NCBI GenBank assembly: GCA_040772305.1
Contig: JAXGYK010000001.1
Span: 558,001 to 622,000 of the forward strand
From: Mesolinea sp040772305
GTDB taxonomy: Bacteria > Chloroflexota > Anaerolineae > Anaerolineales > Anaerolineaceae
Direction of reading: 5' to 3'
Length of the DNA: 64,000 nt
The notes beneath the pieces are model-generated. The model searched no databases. It saw only the letters and a list, made by a program, of their open reading frames with translations, and was not told the DNA's origin. The translations under genes were made by a program, and so were the position numbers. Positions 35,550 through 43,985 of this stretch are shown one piece after another. Position 1 is the first letter of the stretch, and each line of letters starts with the position of its first letter.

Positions 35550-36082
35550 TAGAGTCCCCTGGTGTACGGCGAATAGCAAGCAGAGCACACTGTTTCGCCG
35601 TTTTGCAGATGTACATAATTTTCTGCAACCCTTTCTTCGCAGATTGTGCAGGTATAGCTTTTGAAAATCCTCGCCCTTTCCGGCAACTGCTCCGGGGCAG
35701 CTTTCACATCGAACATCTCGTGGTAGTCTCCATCCATGAGCCAAGCAAGTCTCTCTTCTTTTGTTTTCTCTGGGGTGGGTCGAAGCATCAATCGGAAGGA
35801 CTTTCCGTCATTACGGCGATAAAAAGAGAAGGCATTCTTGCCCTGCATATTGAAAACCAGATTTCCTTTTCCAACGGTGCAGCCAGTCAATGCTTGGAAG
35901 GCATCTACTCCACAGGCGTCTGTTTCTGCCACACAAACGATTTCTTCATCTTCACTCCGCTGATTTTCGCCCAGCAGTTCCCAGGCATATAGCACCGCTT
36001 GAAAACCCACAGCCAGCCCGCCACAGCTATGCCCATGAAATTCCACACATTTTTCCCACAAGAGTTCCCGTTCCTTTTGCAT
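35549..36082 (-). CDS. FmdE-family protein with C-terminal zinc finger
   Basis: A 177-residue protein named after the extra subunit of molybdenum formylmethanofuran dehydrogenase. It has the family motif FHGHSCGGLAVGFQ (about 14-27), VCVAETDACGVDAFQALTGCTVGKG (about 49-73) and a four-Cys zinc finger near the end (CTICEERV, VCSACYSPY). The N-terminal motif binds metal. In bacteria such genes are often found beside oligopeptide/nickel-type ABC importers. It lies 11 bases after the permease gene and is coupled to the TPR gene. A metal-handling or metalloenzyme-maturation role is likely; which metal is not shown. Confidence 0.88.
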   Translation of the reverse strand: MQKERELLWEKCVEFHGHSCGGLAVGFQAVLYAWELLGENQRSEDEEIVCVAETDACGVDAFQALTGCTVGKGNLVFNMQGKNAFSFYRRNDGKSFRLMLRPTPEKTKEERLAWLMDGDYHEMFDVKAAPEQLPERARIFKSYTCTICEERVAENYVHLQNGETVCSACYSPYTRGL

Positions 36083-36093
36083 TGCATATTCTC

Positions 36094-36903
36094 CTATGTA
36101 TCCTGAATGGTGGCTTGTTTACTTTCAAAAAACAAGCTAATCAAATAAAACGACAGCGACAGCAACATAATGCAGATTCCCGGCGAGAGCAGATAGGCAA
36201 ATGCCTGTCGAAGAAATGCCCCTCGCTTATAGGCGAAATTGATCATCGTACCCCAAGTGGGATGATACAAATCTCCAAAGCCCAAAAAGCTTAAGGTTGA
36301 CTCCATCATGATGCAACTATTCACTCCTAACAAAAACCGGGAGATCAAAACATCATATAGATTTGGAACTATATGATGGAGAATAATATGCATCCGGCTA
36401 TAGCCTTGAATCACGCAGTTTTCAATGAAAGGCTGGGCGTTCAGGTGGATAACCTTAGCTCGGATATTTCGCGCAGTACCAACCCAACTGAACACAGCAA
36501 TCAGCAGAATTAGGTTTCTGCTGGAGCTGCCAAGAAAAGCAGCAAGCACAATCATTGTGACGAGCTTGGGAAGAAGCACGAAAATATTGATGATCCCATT
36601 CAAAAACCCGCCTGCCACACTCCTCCCGGCAGACAGTGTGCCGATTATGCTGCTTAGACACAATGTCAAAACGCTGCTGGATACACCGATCAGAAGCGTC
36701 TGTCGGGTTCCATATACCAACTCCGTAAAGATGTCATAGCCAAGGGCGTTGGTTCCCAGGAAGTGTTCTGATGAAGGGGGCAGCCAAGAACCAAACATTT
36801 CTTTTGGCCCATAACTTGTGAAGATCACCGGGAACAGCGTCGCTATCAGGAAAACTAAAAGCATGCCTCCACCAATCAAGAGCGGGATCCATCGTTTTCT
36901 CAT
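36094..36903 (-). CDS. ABC importer permease, DppC/NikC type
   Basis: A 269-residue membrane protein. One N-terminal helix is followed by an external loop with FGSWLPPSSEHFLGTNALGYD (the conserved HxLGTDxxGRD region, here changed), then five further helices. The ATPase-contact loop falls around ARNIRAKVIHLNAQPFIENC. It pairs with the following permease (four-base overlap) to form the channel of an oligopeptide/nickel-type importer. Confidence 0.88.
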   Translation of the reverse strand: MRKRWIPLLIGGGMLLVFLIATLFPVIFTSYGPKEMFGSWLPPSSEHFLGTNALGYDIFTELVYGTRQTLLIGVSSSVLTLCLSSIIGTLSAGRSVAGGFLNGIINIFVLLPKLVTMIVLAAFLGSSSRNLILLIAVFSWVGTARNIRAKVIHLNAQPFIENCVIQGYSRMHIILHHIVPNLYDVLISRFLLGVNSCIMMESTLSFLGFGDLYHPTWGTMINFAYKRGAFLRQAFAYLLSPGICIMLLSLSFYLISLFFESKQATIQDT

Positions 36904-37904
36904 CCTTGCCCGTCCCCCAATCTGACCTTCGGGTCAATCAAAATGCAGATCAGATCCGTCGTTACAATGGAAATGGTCATTATCGCTGTTGTAACAAACA
37001 GAATTCCCTGCATCAGCGGATAGTCCAGCGTATACACTGCCCCGGAAAGCAAATTTCCCATACCTCTGATGGAAAAAATGTTTTCCACGACCAAGGAACC
37101 TCCAATGCAGATACTAATGCTCATGCCAACCATCGTTATAAAGGGATGTGCGATGTTTTTTAGAACGTATATATATTTGATTTTCTCATCAGACAGGCCA
37201 CGTTCTTTTGCATAAAGCACATATTTTTCCTCCGTCACCTGACTGACTGTATTTCGCATCAGAAGATACCGGGACGGAGCTGAGGCAATCGTCAGTGTAA
37301 GAACCGGAAGAATCAGATGATAGACCCGATCCCATAGATAGGTGGCCGTTCCTGCTGGAACTCCGGCACTATTCAGGCCTTTATAGGGAAACCACTCATT
37401 CCGAAAACAGAATAATATCATCAGTACCAGCGCAATCAAAAAAGTGGGCATTGTATTGACCACAATCTGAAATGTAGTAGATAAGTTATCGAAAACGCTT
37501 CCCTTTTTGTAGCCGCAATGCAGACCCCAGAAAAGTCCAATCGTGGTGCTTAGTACAACGGCAGGCAGTGTAATCTGGAGTGTATAGCCAAGCCGTTGTC
37601 CGATCAGCGCAGAAACAGCTGCTTCCTTCTTGTAGGAGTAACCAAGGCTTCCATCCAGCAGAGAGCGTAAGTAGTAGCTAAACTGCACGAAAACCGGCTT
37701 GTCCAAATGGAGCGCCTCTCGGTAATAGGCAATCTGAGTAGGGGTCATATCCTCCTCAGAAAAACCGGTAAGGTAGGCAATGGGGTTCCCCGGCAAAAGC
37801 CGGGGAAGAACAAAATTCAAAACAATCACAATCAAGAAGCACACCAATGCAAGGATCAGATTTCGCTTATACTTTTTCACCAGTGCGGCTCCTGATTTGT
37901 ACAA
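36900..37904 (-). CDS. ABC importer permease, DppB/NikB type
   Basis: A 334-residue inner-membrane protein with the NikB/DppB layout: one N-terminal helix (LILALVCFLIVIVLNFVLP), the FVLPRLLPGNPIAYL segment, a cytoplasmic amphipathic stretch and five more helices. The EAA-like loop reads YVLYAKERGLSDEKI followed by KYIYVLKN, close to the consensus DYVRTARAKGL. It lies three bases after the binding-protein gene and overlaps the second permease gene by four bases. Confidence 0.88.
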   Translation of the reverse strand: MYKSGAALVKKYKRNLILALVCFLIVIVLNFVLPRLLPGNPIAYLTGFSEEDMTPTQIAYYREALHLDKPVFVQFSYYLRSLLDGSLGYSYKKEAAVSALIGQRLGYTLQITLPAVVLSTTIGLFWGLHCGYKKGSVFDNLSTTFQIVVNTMPTFLIALVLMILFCFRNEWFPYKGLNSAGVPAGTATYLWDRVYHLILPVLTLTIASAPSRYLLMRNTVSQVTEEKYVLYAKERGLSDEKIKYIYVLKNIAHPFITMVGMSISICIGGSLVVENIFSIRGMGNLLSGAVYTLDYPLMQGILFVTTAIMTISIVTTDLICILIDPKVRLGDGQG

Positions 37905-37907
37905 TGA

Positions 37908-39608
37908 CTATTTCTGGGTGATGGTAAACCAGGTGTTCGCATTGTTTAAACCAAACACAGCGTCTACCGTCACATTGTCCAGCTTAGAGGAATAGGCCAG
38001 CATCATATTGTCCCAGTACAGAGCTACCAGCGGTGTATGGGCAGCATAGTAATCCTGAATCTTGGCAGCAGCTGTGTAGTAATCCTCAATATTCTTTGAG
38101 GCCTTCACCTCTGCCAAAATGTTTTGAAATTCCTCGTCAAAAACCTGGCAGCCTCCTTGAACAGGGTGATTGCCATCCACATAGATGGATCCAAGACCAT
38201 TGCCCATTCCCATACCGGCAGAGGTATATCCGTAAATAGCAGCTTCCATCGTAATGTTGTTCTCGGAGAACTTGTTGCTGGTTTTGGCGTTATAGGAGTC
38301 CTTGTCTACAGTATCCAGATTAACCTGAATGCCAAACTGCTCAAGTTGGGTCTTAATCATTTCCGCATAACCCACATGAGTTTCCTTGGAAGCATTAACT
38401 GTTAGTTCAAATGCTGCAGCCTGTCCATCTCCATTAATGTAAAAACCATCTGCGTTCTTCTCGGTATAGCCTGCTGCCTTCATAAATTCTTCTGCCTTAG
38501 CTATATCGGTAGTCAGCTTCTCCGTATCCTTGTAGCCAACGGTAGTAGATGGGACAAATCCACGGTTAGGGATCTCTGCGTAGGCACTTCCAAAATAAGT
38601 TTTGAAAGCCTCATAGCCCAAGGCATAGGAAACAGCTTGACGCAAGTTTTCGTCGGTGAACAGACCATTTGCATTATTGAAAGCCAATACAGCAGGTGCA
38701 TTGGCCGCAGCAACATTGATCAGAGATACGTTCTCATCACCCGCCAGCACATCCTGATAGGTTCCTGCGACACCAGTAGAGTATCCCCAAACCATATCAA
38801 TGTCGCCCTGCTGTAATGCCAGATACATGGTATCTTCGTTGCCAAAGAGTTGATAGATAATTCTTTCCACATTGGGCTTTTGGGGATACTTTTCATTTAC
38901 TACGAATGTAATAGTTCCTGCTTCCTTGTTGAAAGACTCTAGCACATAGGGACCGCAGGTAATCCGGGCTTCCTCATCAGTCACTGCATCCTTGCCCTCA
39001 TAAATGTGCTTGGGCATTACCCGGAAAGAGGTCATGTTACTCAGTTCACGAACATTGGGAATAGCCAGCGTCAGGGATATGCTTTTCTTATCGTCAGAGA
39101 TCGAATAGCCAGAATATTTGGCCTCTGTGGTCTTACCATCCTTGTCGGTTTGAGGCTCAAAGTTAGCACTGCCATTGGCCTGGCCATACTCAAGAGTGAA
39201 GAGAATGTCTTCTGCTGTCACCGGTTTGCCATCAGACCAGGTCATCCCATCCTGAATGGTAAAAGTCCAAGTAGTGGCATCGTCGGTAGCATACGAAGCC
39301 AAAAGTGGATGATATTCACCCTTTATATCCTGATAAACCAAAGGCAGCTCTGAAACGCCACTGGCAAGCATATCGAAATTATATTCGCCAAAGGTGGCAG
39401 TTTCTATGGCGGCCATCGTGCCCACCGTGATTGTTTCAATAGCATAAGCCGGTTCCGGCTCCGCAGACGGCTCCACGGGTACTGGTGCAGACGGTTCTGC
39501 AGCAGAAGGGGTTGTAGTATCCGGCACAATTTCATCCGGTGTCTTGGCGCAGGCAGCTATGGCAAATAGCATCAGAACTGCTAGCAGAATGGATGTGACT
39601 TTTTTCAT
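37908..39608 (-). CDS. ABC importer substrate-binding lipoprotein (family 5)
   Basis: A 566-residue solute-binding protein of the oligopeptide/nickel family (SBP_bac_5). A lipoprotein signal (MKKVTSILLAVLMLFAIAAC) anchors it outside the membrane, and a Thr/Ser/Ala/Pro/Glu linker follows. The folded part has LPLVYQDIKGEYHPLLAS, TFTIQDGMTWSDGKPVTAED and SFRVMPKHIYEG, then NGLFTDENLRQAVSYALG. The linker and lobe order match relatives that carry peptides, nickel or metallophores. No Cys or His cluster for free metal is obvious, so a chelated ligand or a peptide is more likely. AGGAG is present upstream. Confidence 0.9.
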   Translation of the reverse strand: MKKVTSILLAVLMLFAIAACAKTPDEIVPDTTTPSAAEPSAPVPVEPSAEPEPAYAIETITVGTMAAIETATFGEYNFDMLASGVSELPLVYQDIKGEYHPLLASYATDDATTWTFTIQDGMTWSDGKPVTAEDILFTLEYGQANGSANFEPQTDKDGKTTEAKYSGYSISDDKKSISLTLAIPNVRELSNMTSFRVMPKHIYEGKDAVTDEEARITCGPYVLESFNKEAGTITFVVNEKYPQKPNVERIIYQLFGNEDTMYLALQQGDIDMVWGYSTGVAGTYQDVLAGDENVSLINVAAANAPAVLAFNNANGLFTDENLRQAVSYALGYEAFKTYFGSAYAEIPNRGFVPSTTVGYKDTEKLTTDIAKAEEFMKAAGYTEKNADGFYINGDGQAAAFELTVNASKETHVGYAEMIKTQLEQFGIQVNLDTVDKDSYNAKTSNKFSENNITMEAAIYGYTSAGMGMGNGLGSIYVDGNHPVQGGCQVFDEEFQNILAEVKASKNIEDYYTAAAKIQDYYAAHTPLVALYWDNMMLAYSSKLDNVTVDAVFGLNNANTWFTITQK

Positions 39609-40285
39609 GATTTATTTTTCTCCTTAAGTATTGTTTTATCGTCAAATATATAGACTTGATCACAAAATGAATTTACGAGCGCTGTATCGTGGCTGATGAG
39701 CAAGATGCTTCCGCCGAATTCCTTCATCAACCGTCGAATCATGCCCAGAACATTGGCCTGCGTGGAAACATCCAGCATAGAGGTGGCTTCATCAAGGATC
39801 AACAGCCTTGGCTGAAACATCAAGCACCGGGCAATGGCAACACGCTGGGCTTCACCGCCCGATATCTGGTAGGGCAGATGAGCGAGGATTTCCGGTTCCA
39901 GACCAACCTTGGTTAGATACTCTTCCGTCAGTGCCATCTCCTCACCCCTTACAGAAAAGTGGTGATAGCGAATCAGTTCCTTGAAGCCTTTTCCTATCTT
40001 CTGGCGTGGGTCTAAGGTAGCATAGGGTTGCTGATAGACCATTTGAATCTGTATTCCAAGTTTTCTGCTGTATTCCCAATCTGCTGAAACAAGGAGCTTA
40101 CCATCCAGAAAGACTTCTCCCTGATCTGGTGGATAAATCCCACAAAGTACTTTCGCAAGCGTTGATTTTCCGATTCCGCTTTTGCCATAAATGCCGCAAA
40201 TCCGGCCATGCGGAACTTCCAAAGAAAAGTTCCTGAGAACCTGTTTGTCGCCAAAAGCTTTATCCACGTTTTGAATTGAGATCAT
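39605..40285 (-). CDS. ABC importer ATPase, DppF/NikE type
   Basis: From the ATG at 40285 (ATGA overlap with the previous gene) the protein is 226 residues. Walker A is IYGKSGIGKSTLAK (about 34-47). The signature is ISGGEAQRVAIARCL (near 140) and Walker B is LLILDEATSMLDVST (near 160). It powers the importer with its neighbour. The usual C-terminal peptide-transporter extension (OppC-type tail with a Cys cluster) is absent, so it is a short version. Confidence 0.9.
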   Translation of the reverse strand: MISIQNVDKAFGDKQVLRNFSLEVPHGRICGIYGKSGIGKSTLAKVLCGIYPPDQGEVFLDGKLLVSADWEYSRKLGIQIQMVYQQPYATLDPRQKIGKGFKELIRYHHFSVRGEEMALTEEYLTKVGLEPEILAHLPYQISGGEAQRVAIARCLMFQPRLLILDEATSMLDVSTQANVLGMIRRLMKEFGGSILLISHDTALVNSFCDQVYIFDDKTILKEKNKS

Positions 40286-41160
40286 TCTACGTAGCACCAC
40301 CATTCTCTGCCTGTTGCTTCCTGGTGGGGGAGCTCGATTCGGCATTGTTCCCGGGCAAAGGTACAACGCCGGTAAAATGGGCATATTCCGGATTCGTTTC
40401 GCAGGAAAGGCGTTTCCTGCATTCCGTTTTCCACTAGCGCACCCAACAGCGCTTTTGTATAGGGATGCCGTGGCTTCTCAAGCACGTCGCAAGCAGTGCC
40501 GGTTTCCAACATTCTTCCTCCGCACAAAACGAGGATTCGATCGCACATTGCTGCCACGGAAATATCGTGGGTAATTACCACTATCGCCGAATCGGGAAAG
40601 AGATCGTCAAGAAGCGAGATAAATTGCTGCTTTGCGGCTTGATCTAATCCGTTAGTCGGCTCATCAGCAATCAACAGCTTCGCCCGTGAGCAAAGGGCCA
40701 AAGCAATAGTTACCCGCTGCGCCATACCCCCGGATAATTGAAAGGGGTATTGCTCCATAATCTTCTCGGGGGAGGAAAAACCTGCCTGAGACAAGTTTTC
40801 ATAGGCAACCTGGTACCTTTCTGACGTTGGCACCTCTGTTTTATTCAAATTGTCAAATAAATGCTGCTTGACTTTTCTGGATGGGTTCAAAAATTCGTGA
40901 CCATTCTGCGGGATATAAACGATGTCCACGCCAAGCATAGCACGAAGCTGCCCCCCGGACGGAAGCGGATGACCACAAAAACGTATCGTCCCATTGGTCA
41001 TATTAACATTCCTCGGAAGAACATCCATGACAGACTGGGCAATCAGAGTCTTACCGGAACCAGTTTCTCCAATCAGTGCAAAACTCTCTTTGGCGGAAAC
41101 AGAAAAAGAAACACCGTTGACCAGTGTTTTTTGGGTATGCTCAAGCTGTGCTTGGATCAT
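40282..41160 (-). CDS. ABC importer ATPase, DppD/NikD type
   Basis: About 292 residues from the ATG at 41160. A TTG at 41190 would extend it, but it overlaps an older reading frame and the family alignment begins at the ATG. Walker A is LIGETGSGKTLIAQ, the signature LSGGMAQRVTIALAL and Walker B LLIADEPTNGLDQ. The C-terminal tail RNESGICPFYRRCTFAREQC is the Cys-rich OppD/DppD extension. It is the first gene of the seven-gene importer operon. Confidence 0.9.
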   Translation of the reverse strand: MIQAQLEHTQKTLVNGVSFSVSAKESFALIGETGSGKTLIAQSVMDVLPRNVNMTNGTIRFCGHPLPSGGQLRAMLGVDIVYIPQNGHEFLNPSRKVKQHLFDNLNKTEVPTSERYQVAYENLSQAGFSSPEKIMEQYPFQLSGGMAQRVTIALALCSRAKLLIADEPTNGLDQAAKQQFISLLDDLFPDSAIVVITHDISVAAMCDRILVLCGGRMLETGTACDVLEKPRHPYTKALLGALVENGMQETPFLRNESGICPFYRRCTFAREQCRIELPHQEATGREWWCYVE

Positions 41161-41167
41161 TCCGTTG

Positions 41168-41284
41168 TTATATTCCAATATTGCCGTCAATCCGCTTTTG
41201 CCACTCCGTTTCCAAATTTAAATTGAGACCAAGCCATTTATACAGAAGGATGTTGAATTTTGTAAGCCCGGTGGGGGGATACGA
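41168..41284 (-). pseudogene. Truncated gene remnant upstream of the importer operon
   Basis: A minus-strand frame of about 38 codons without a start reads SYPPTGLTKFNILLYKWLGL then NLNLETEWQKRIDGNIGI and ends with TAA eight bases before the ATP-binding gene. The close spacing looks like an operon junction, so this may be the 3' end of a gene formerly at the head of the operon and lost upstream of 41285. I do not recognise the family. The stretch 41285-41467 shows nothing else. Confidence 0.35.
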
Positions 41285-41467
41285 TTATCCGTCATTTTTC
41301 TTGAATTCAGGAGTTGCACTCCAGACTCGCCAGTTTATCCCGTAGCAAGAGAAGGCACAAGATCAGCATGCAGCGCCGCGTAAATCGTTATATTTCCCAG
41401 GAAGAAGCTACGGGGCTGCAGTTCAGATCTATGCAGTCCTTTCTAAATTACCGTCTTTAAAACATTA

Positions 41468-41486
41468 CCGGCCTCATGGAGGCCGG
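41468..41486 (-). terminator. Hairpin terminator after the YdcF-like gene
   Basis: Arms CCGGCCTC (41468-41475) and GAGGCCGG (41479-41486) pair perfectly with a 3-base loop. On the minus strand the hairpin leads into TAATGTTTTAAAG. It lies just past the stop of the leftward gene at 41507. Confidence 0.6.
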
Positions 41487-41506
41487 CACGAAGAGCCTAA
41501 ACTGTT

Positions 41507-42277
41507 TTAGAAAATTGAAGCCAACCGATAGAACATCAAGGCCAAATACTCACGCAATGCCAGATTGCTTTGCTGAAACGCCTCGGCATTGGGCATTAAA
41601 TTCCTGAGTATGTCCTGAACCTCAGGTTTTCCCATCGTGGTCCAAGAGCGCAAACTCACCTGGTAATCTACTGGCATCGGTATTACAGAAAATTTTTGCT
41701 GCTTGTAAAGAAAAACCGAGCGATCCATCTTCACAGCCGAATTTACTAATATGATATTGTGCACTTCTTTTTCGCTGGTAAGCACCTTTGTGAACTTGGC
41801 ATCGTCCAATGCATTTTTCGTTTTATCCTGGGCTAAGATATCCTGTACTGGAACTCCCAGCTCCACAAGCTGTTCCTGAACCAGGGGAACAGCAGCGGCC
41901 TCACCCGCTACGATGACCAGAGGTGCAGCCCCTGCCTTGTAGAGTTTGGCCGCCATGAGCACACGGTTATACGCGGTACCTACTTCAACTGCCTGACGGG
42001 GAGTGTCTGCAGGGCGAACATCTTCAGCAATTACCACAATCGCATCCCCTCGGGGCATAGAAGTGGGTGGCATGTGCCGCCATTCCATGGACCGCACCAG
42101 AAAGCTGGCAAAAAAGCTGTTTCCAAACACTGCTACCAAAAGAAAGGCGATCACGACAGCCCAGGTGGCCGTGCCAGGGTTCTTTTTAAGGTTAAACAAT
42201 CCGATTAGCAGCAGAATAGTCACCAGCCCCAAGGGCAGGATAAACTGCGGAAGGAATTCAGATAATAATGCGTACAT
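41507..42277 (-). CDS. YdcF/ElyC-like DUF218 membrane protein
   Basis: The start at 42277 follows AAGGAG by seven bases, giving 256 residues. Two N-terminal membrane helices (about 8-27 and 38-58) precede a DUF218 domain: GDAIVVIAEDVRP, ARAYNR-type VGTAYNRVLMAAKLYKAG, APLVIVAGE, LAQDKTKNALDDAKFT and IILVNSAVKMDRSVFLY. Relatives (YdcF, SanA, ElyC) affect envelope polymer assembly. Here the usual catalytic-looking GG and His positions differ, so function is open. Divergent to the glycosyltransferase pair, which may suggest an envelope role. Confidence 0.8.
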   Translation of the reverse strand: MYALLSEFLPQFILPLGLVTILLLIGLFNLKKNPGTATWAVVIAFLLVAVFGNSFFASFLVRSMEWRHMPPTSMPRGDAIVVIAEDVRPADTPRQAVEVGTAYNRVLMAAKLYKAGAAPLVIVAGEAAAVPLVQEQLVELGVPVQDILAQDKTKNALDDAKFTKVLTSEKEVHNIILVNSAVKMDRSVFLYKQQKFSVIPMPVDYQVSLRSWTTMGKPEVQDILRNLMPNAEAFQQSNLALREYLALMFYRLASIF

Positions 42278-42379
42278 GCCCGGCTCCTTGAATAAAATCT
42301 CTACTTTTGTGGCTGCAATATTTATGCCGTTACTTTCAGATAGCCTTGCCATCCTGCACCCATTGAGTAAAATGAAAGT

Positions 42380-43981
42380 ATGGTTCAGGTCGTTGGCTCC
42401 CAAACCAAAAACGAAGTTTCCCATAGACGGCCACTGCAGTCTTGGCAATGGCTTTTTTTAATCCTTATTTTTGCCAGCTCCTTACTGGTTCGGCGCGTCG
42501 GTTTAAGCTTTGGCGCCCCACTTTTTACACATCCAGACGAACAAAATATCCTCATTCCGGTGGTCGAGAGTGTCCGCCTGGGTAAAAATGTCTACAATTA
42601 CGCCCGCCCAACACAGGTCAGTTTCCGTCTTAATAAAGTACTGCTCAACACATATAGCCAGCTGCACAACGGTTTCGACCTGGCTGAATGGTATGACCGC
42701 GATCTCTATGGAGTTTATTTAGGCTCACGCAGCATCACGATGGTAGCAGGGGCTTTGCTGCCCATCCTGGCTTTCTTCATCGGAAGACGTTTTAAGCCGG
42801 ATTTTTCACTGCCGGCTGCCATTATTGTCGCTTTCTTCCCTTCTTTTGTTTTGCATTCGCACTATATTACTCCCGATGTACTGAACACCTTCTTTACCTT
42901 GGCTGTTATGCTCTGCTGCCTCCTTTGGCTGGAAGGAAAAGGTCAAGTATGGTTATGGCTGGCAGTAATCTCTGCCGCACTCAACACAGCAGAAAAGTAC
43001 CCCGGCCTGCTCTCGCTGCTTTTGATGGCAGCGTCCTTGCTTATCCAGGCTTTGCGACAGCACTGGCCCTTTAAGCAGTTACTCAAAACGGGTATCCTGG
43101 TACTTTTTGGCTTTGTGCTTACGCTTTTCGTTTTTGCTCCCAACCTTTTTTTTGACTATCGCGAAGTCATAGAGATGCTGATTGTTGAATCAACCGATTC
43201 ACATCTGGGCAACAATGGGCTGAACTGGCCACTCAAAATGGCTTATTACGGTCAATGTTTTTGGAGCTATTCCAATGTTTGGATTCTAATTTTCTTCATC
43301 ATCGGTGCATTTGGATTGATCCGCAGCCGTCAAAGCCAAGCCTGGCTTTTCAGCTATGGCTTTATTTATATGGCCTTGCTTTCCTTTCTGGGCCTCCATC
43401 ATGAACGCTGGGCTTTGCCGGCTTATCCCTCTGTTTTATTGCCAGCTGCATTTGGAGTTTCCTATTTATTGGAAAAGGTAAAACCATTTGCCTGGGCTCG
43501 GGCAGCCAGTTGGATAGCTGCCAGCTTCATGCTGGGTCTCAACCTTCTTGGTGGGGTAACCGAATCAGTGTATATGGACTTGCCAGATACTTCGGTGATT
43601 GGCCTGCAATATCTCAATGAACAGAAGATTAGTCCAGACCAGACAGTTTACGAGGGATACACACCTTTCGCTCCTATCGGAAAACTGGATATCTACGATT
43701 TCGATTTTGACCATCCCGGTGACATTGACTATGCCATTCTCTCTTCCAAGATTTACGAACGCTATCAAGCCGAGCCCTTGCGCTATTACCGCGAAAATGC
43801 CTTCTATGAACGCCTTACACGCAATGGCAATTTGATCGCACAATTTAATCCTTATCCTAAGCCTACGTCTTTCCTAGAACAACTCCACTTGATCTCCTTC
43901 TACCTCTCCAATCGAGATAATCTGCATGCCTATGACATTTATAGCGGCTACGTAATTAAAATTTTCAGGCTAAACCAGTAA
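42380..43981 (+). CDS. GT39-type membrane glycosyltransferase, copy 1
   Basis: A 533-residue GT-C protein with about eleven membrane helices, like ArnT and protein O-mannosyltransferases, which move sugars from a polyprenyl phosphate to an outer acceptor. The first external loop has the acidic motif HPDEQNILIPVVESVRLG (about 53-70). LPILAFFIGRRFKPDFSL and HSHYITPDVLNTFFTL follow, with more helices and a globular external C-terminus (YEGYTPFAPIGKLDIYDFDF). It is followed after four bases by a paralogue of nearly the same layout. Confidence 0.85.
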   Translation: MVQVVGSQTKNEVSHRRPLQSWQWLFLILIFASSLLVRRVGLSFGAPLFTHPDEQNILIPVVESVRLGKNVYNYARPTQVSFRLNKVLLNTYSQLHNGFDLAEWYDRDLYGVYLGSRSITMVAGALLPILAFFIGRRFKPDFSLPAAIIVAFFPSFVLHSHYITPDVLNTFFTLAVMLCCLLWLEGKGQVWLWLAVISAALNTAEKYPGLLSLLLMAASLLIQALRQHWPFKQLLKTGILVLFGFVLTLFVFAPNLFFDYREVIEMLIVESTDSHLGNNGLNWPLKMAYYGQCFWSYSNVWILIFFIIGAFGLIRSRQSQAWLFSYGFIYMALLSFLGLHHERWALPAYPSVLLPAAFGVSYLLEKVKPFAWARAASWIAASFMLGLNLLGGVTESVYMDLPDTSVIGLQYLNEQKISPDQTVYEGYTPFAPIGKLDIYDFDFDHPGDIDYAILSSKIYERYQAEPLRYYRENAFYERLTRNGNLIAQFNPYPKPTSFLEQLHLISFYLSNRDNLHAYDIYSGYVIKIFRLNQ

Positions 43982-43985
43982 CCCC

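Noticed and set aside
41222..41467. Possible riboswitch (for example Moco) ahead of the importer operon
   Set aside because: No conserved riboswitch core was recognisable and part of the region reads as a gene remnant.
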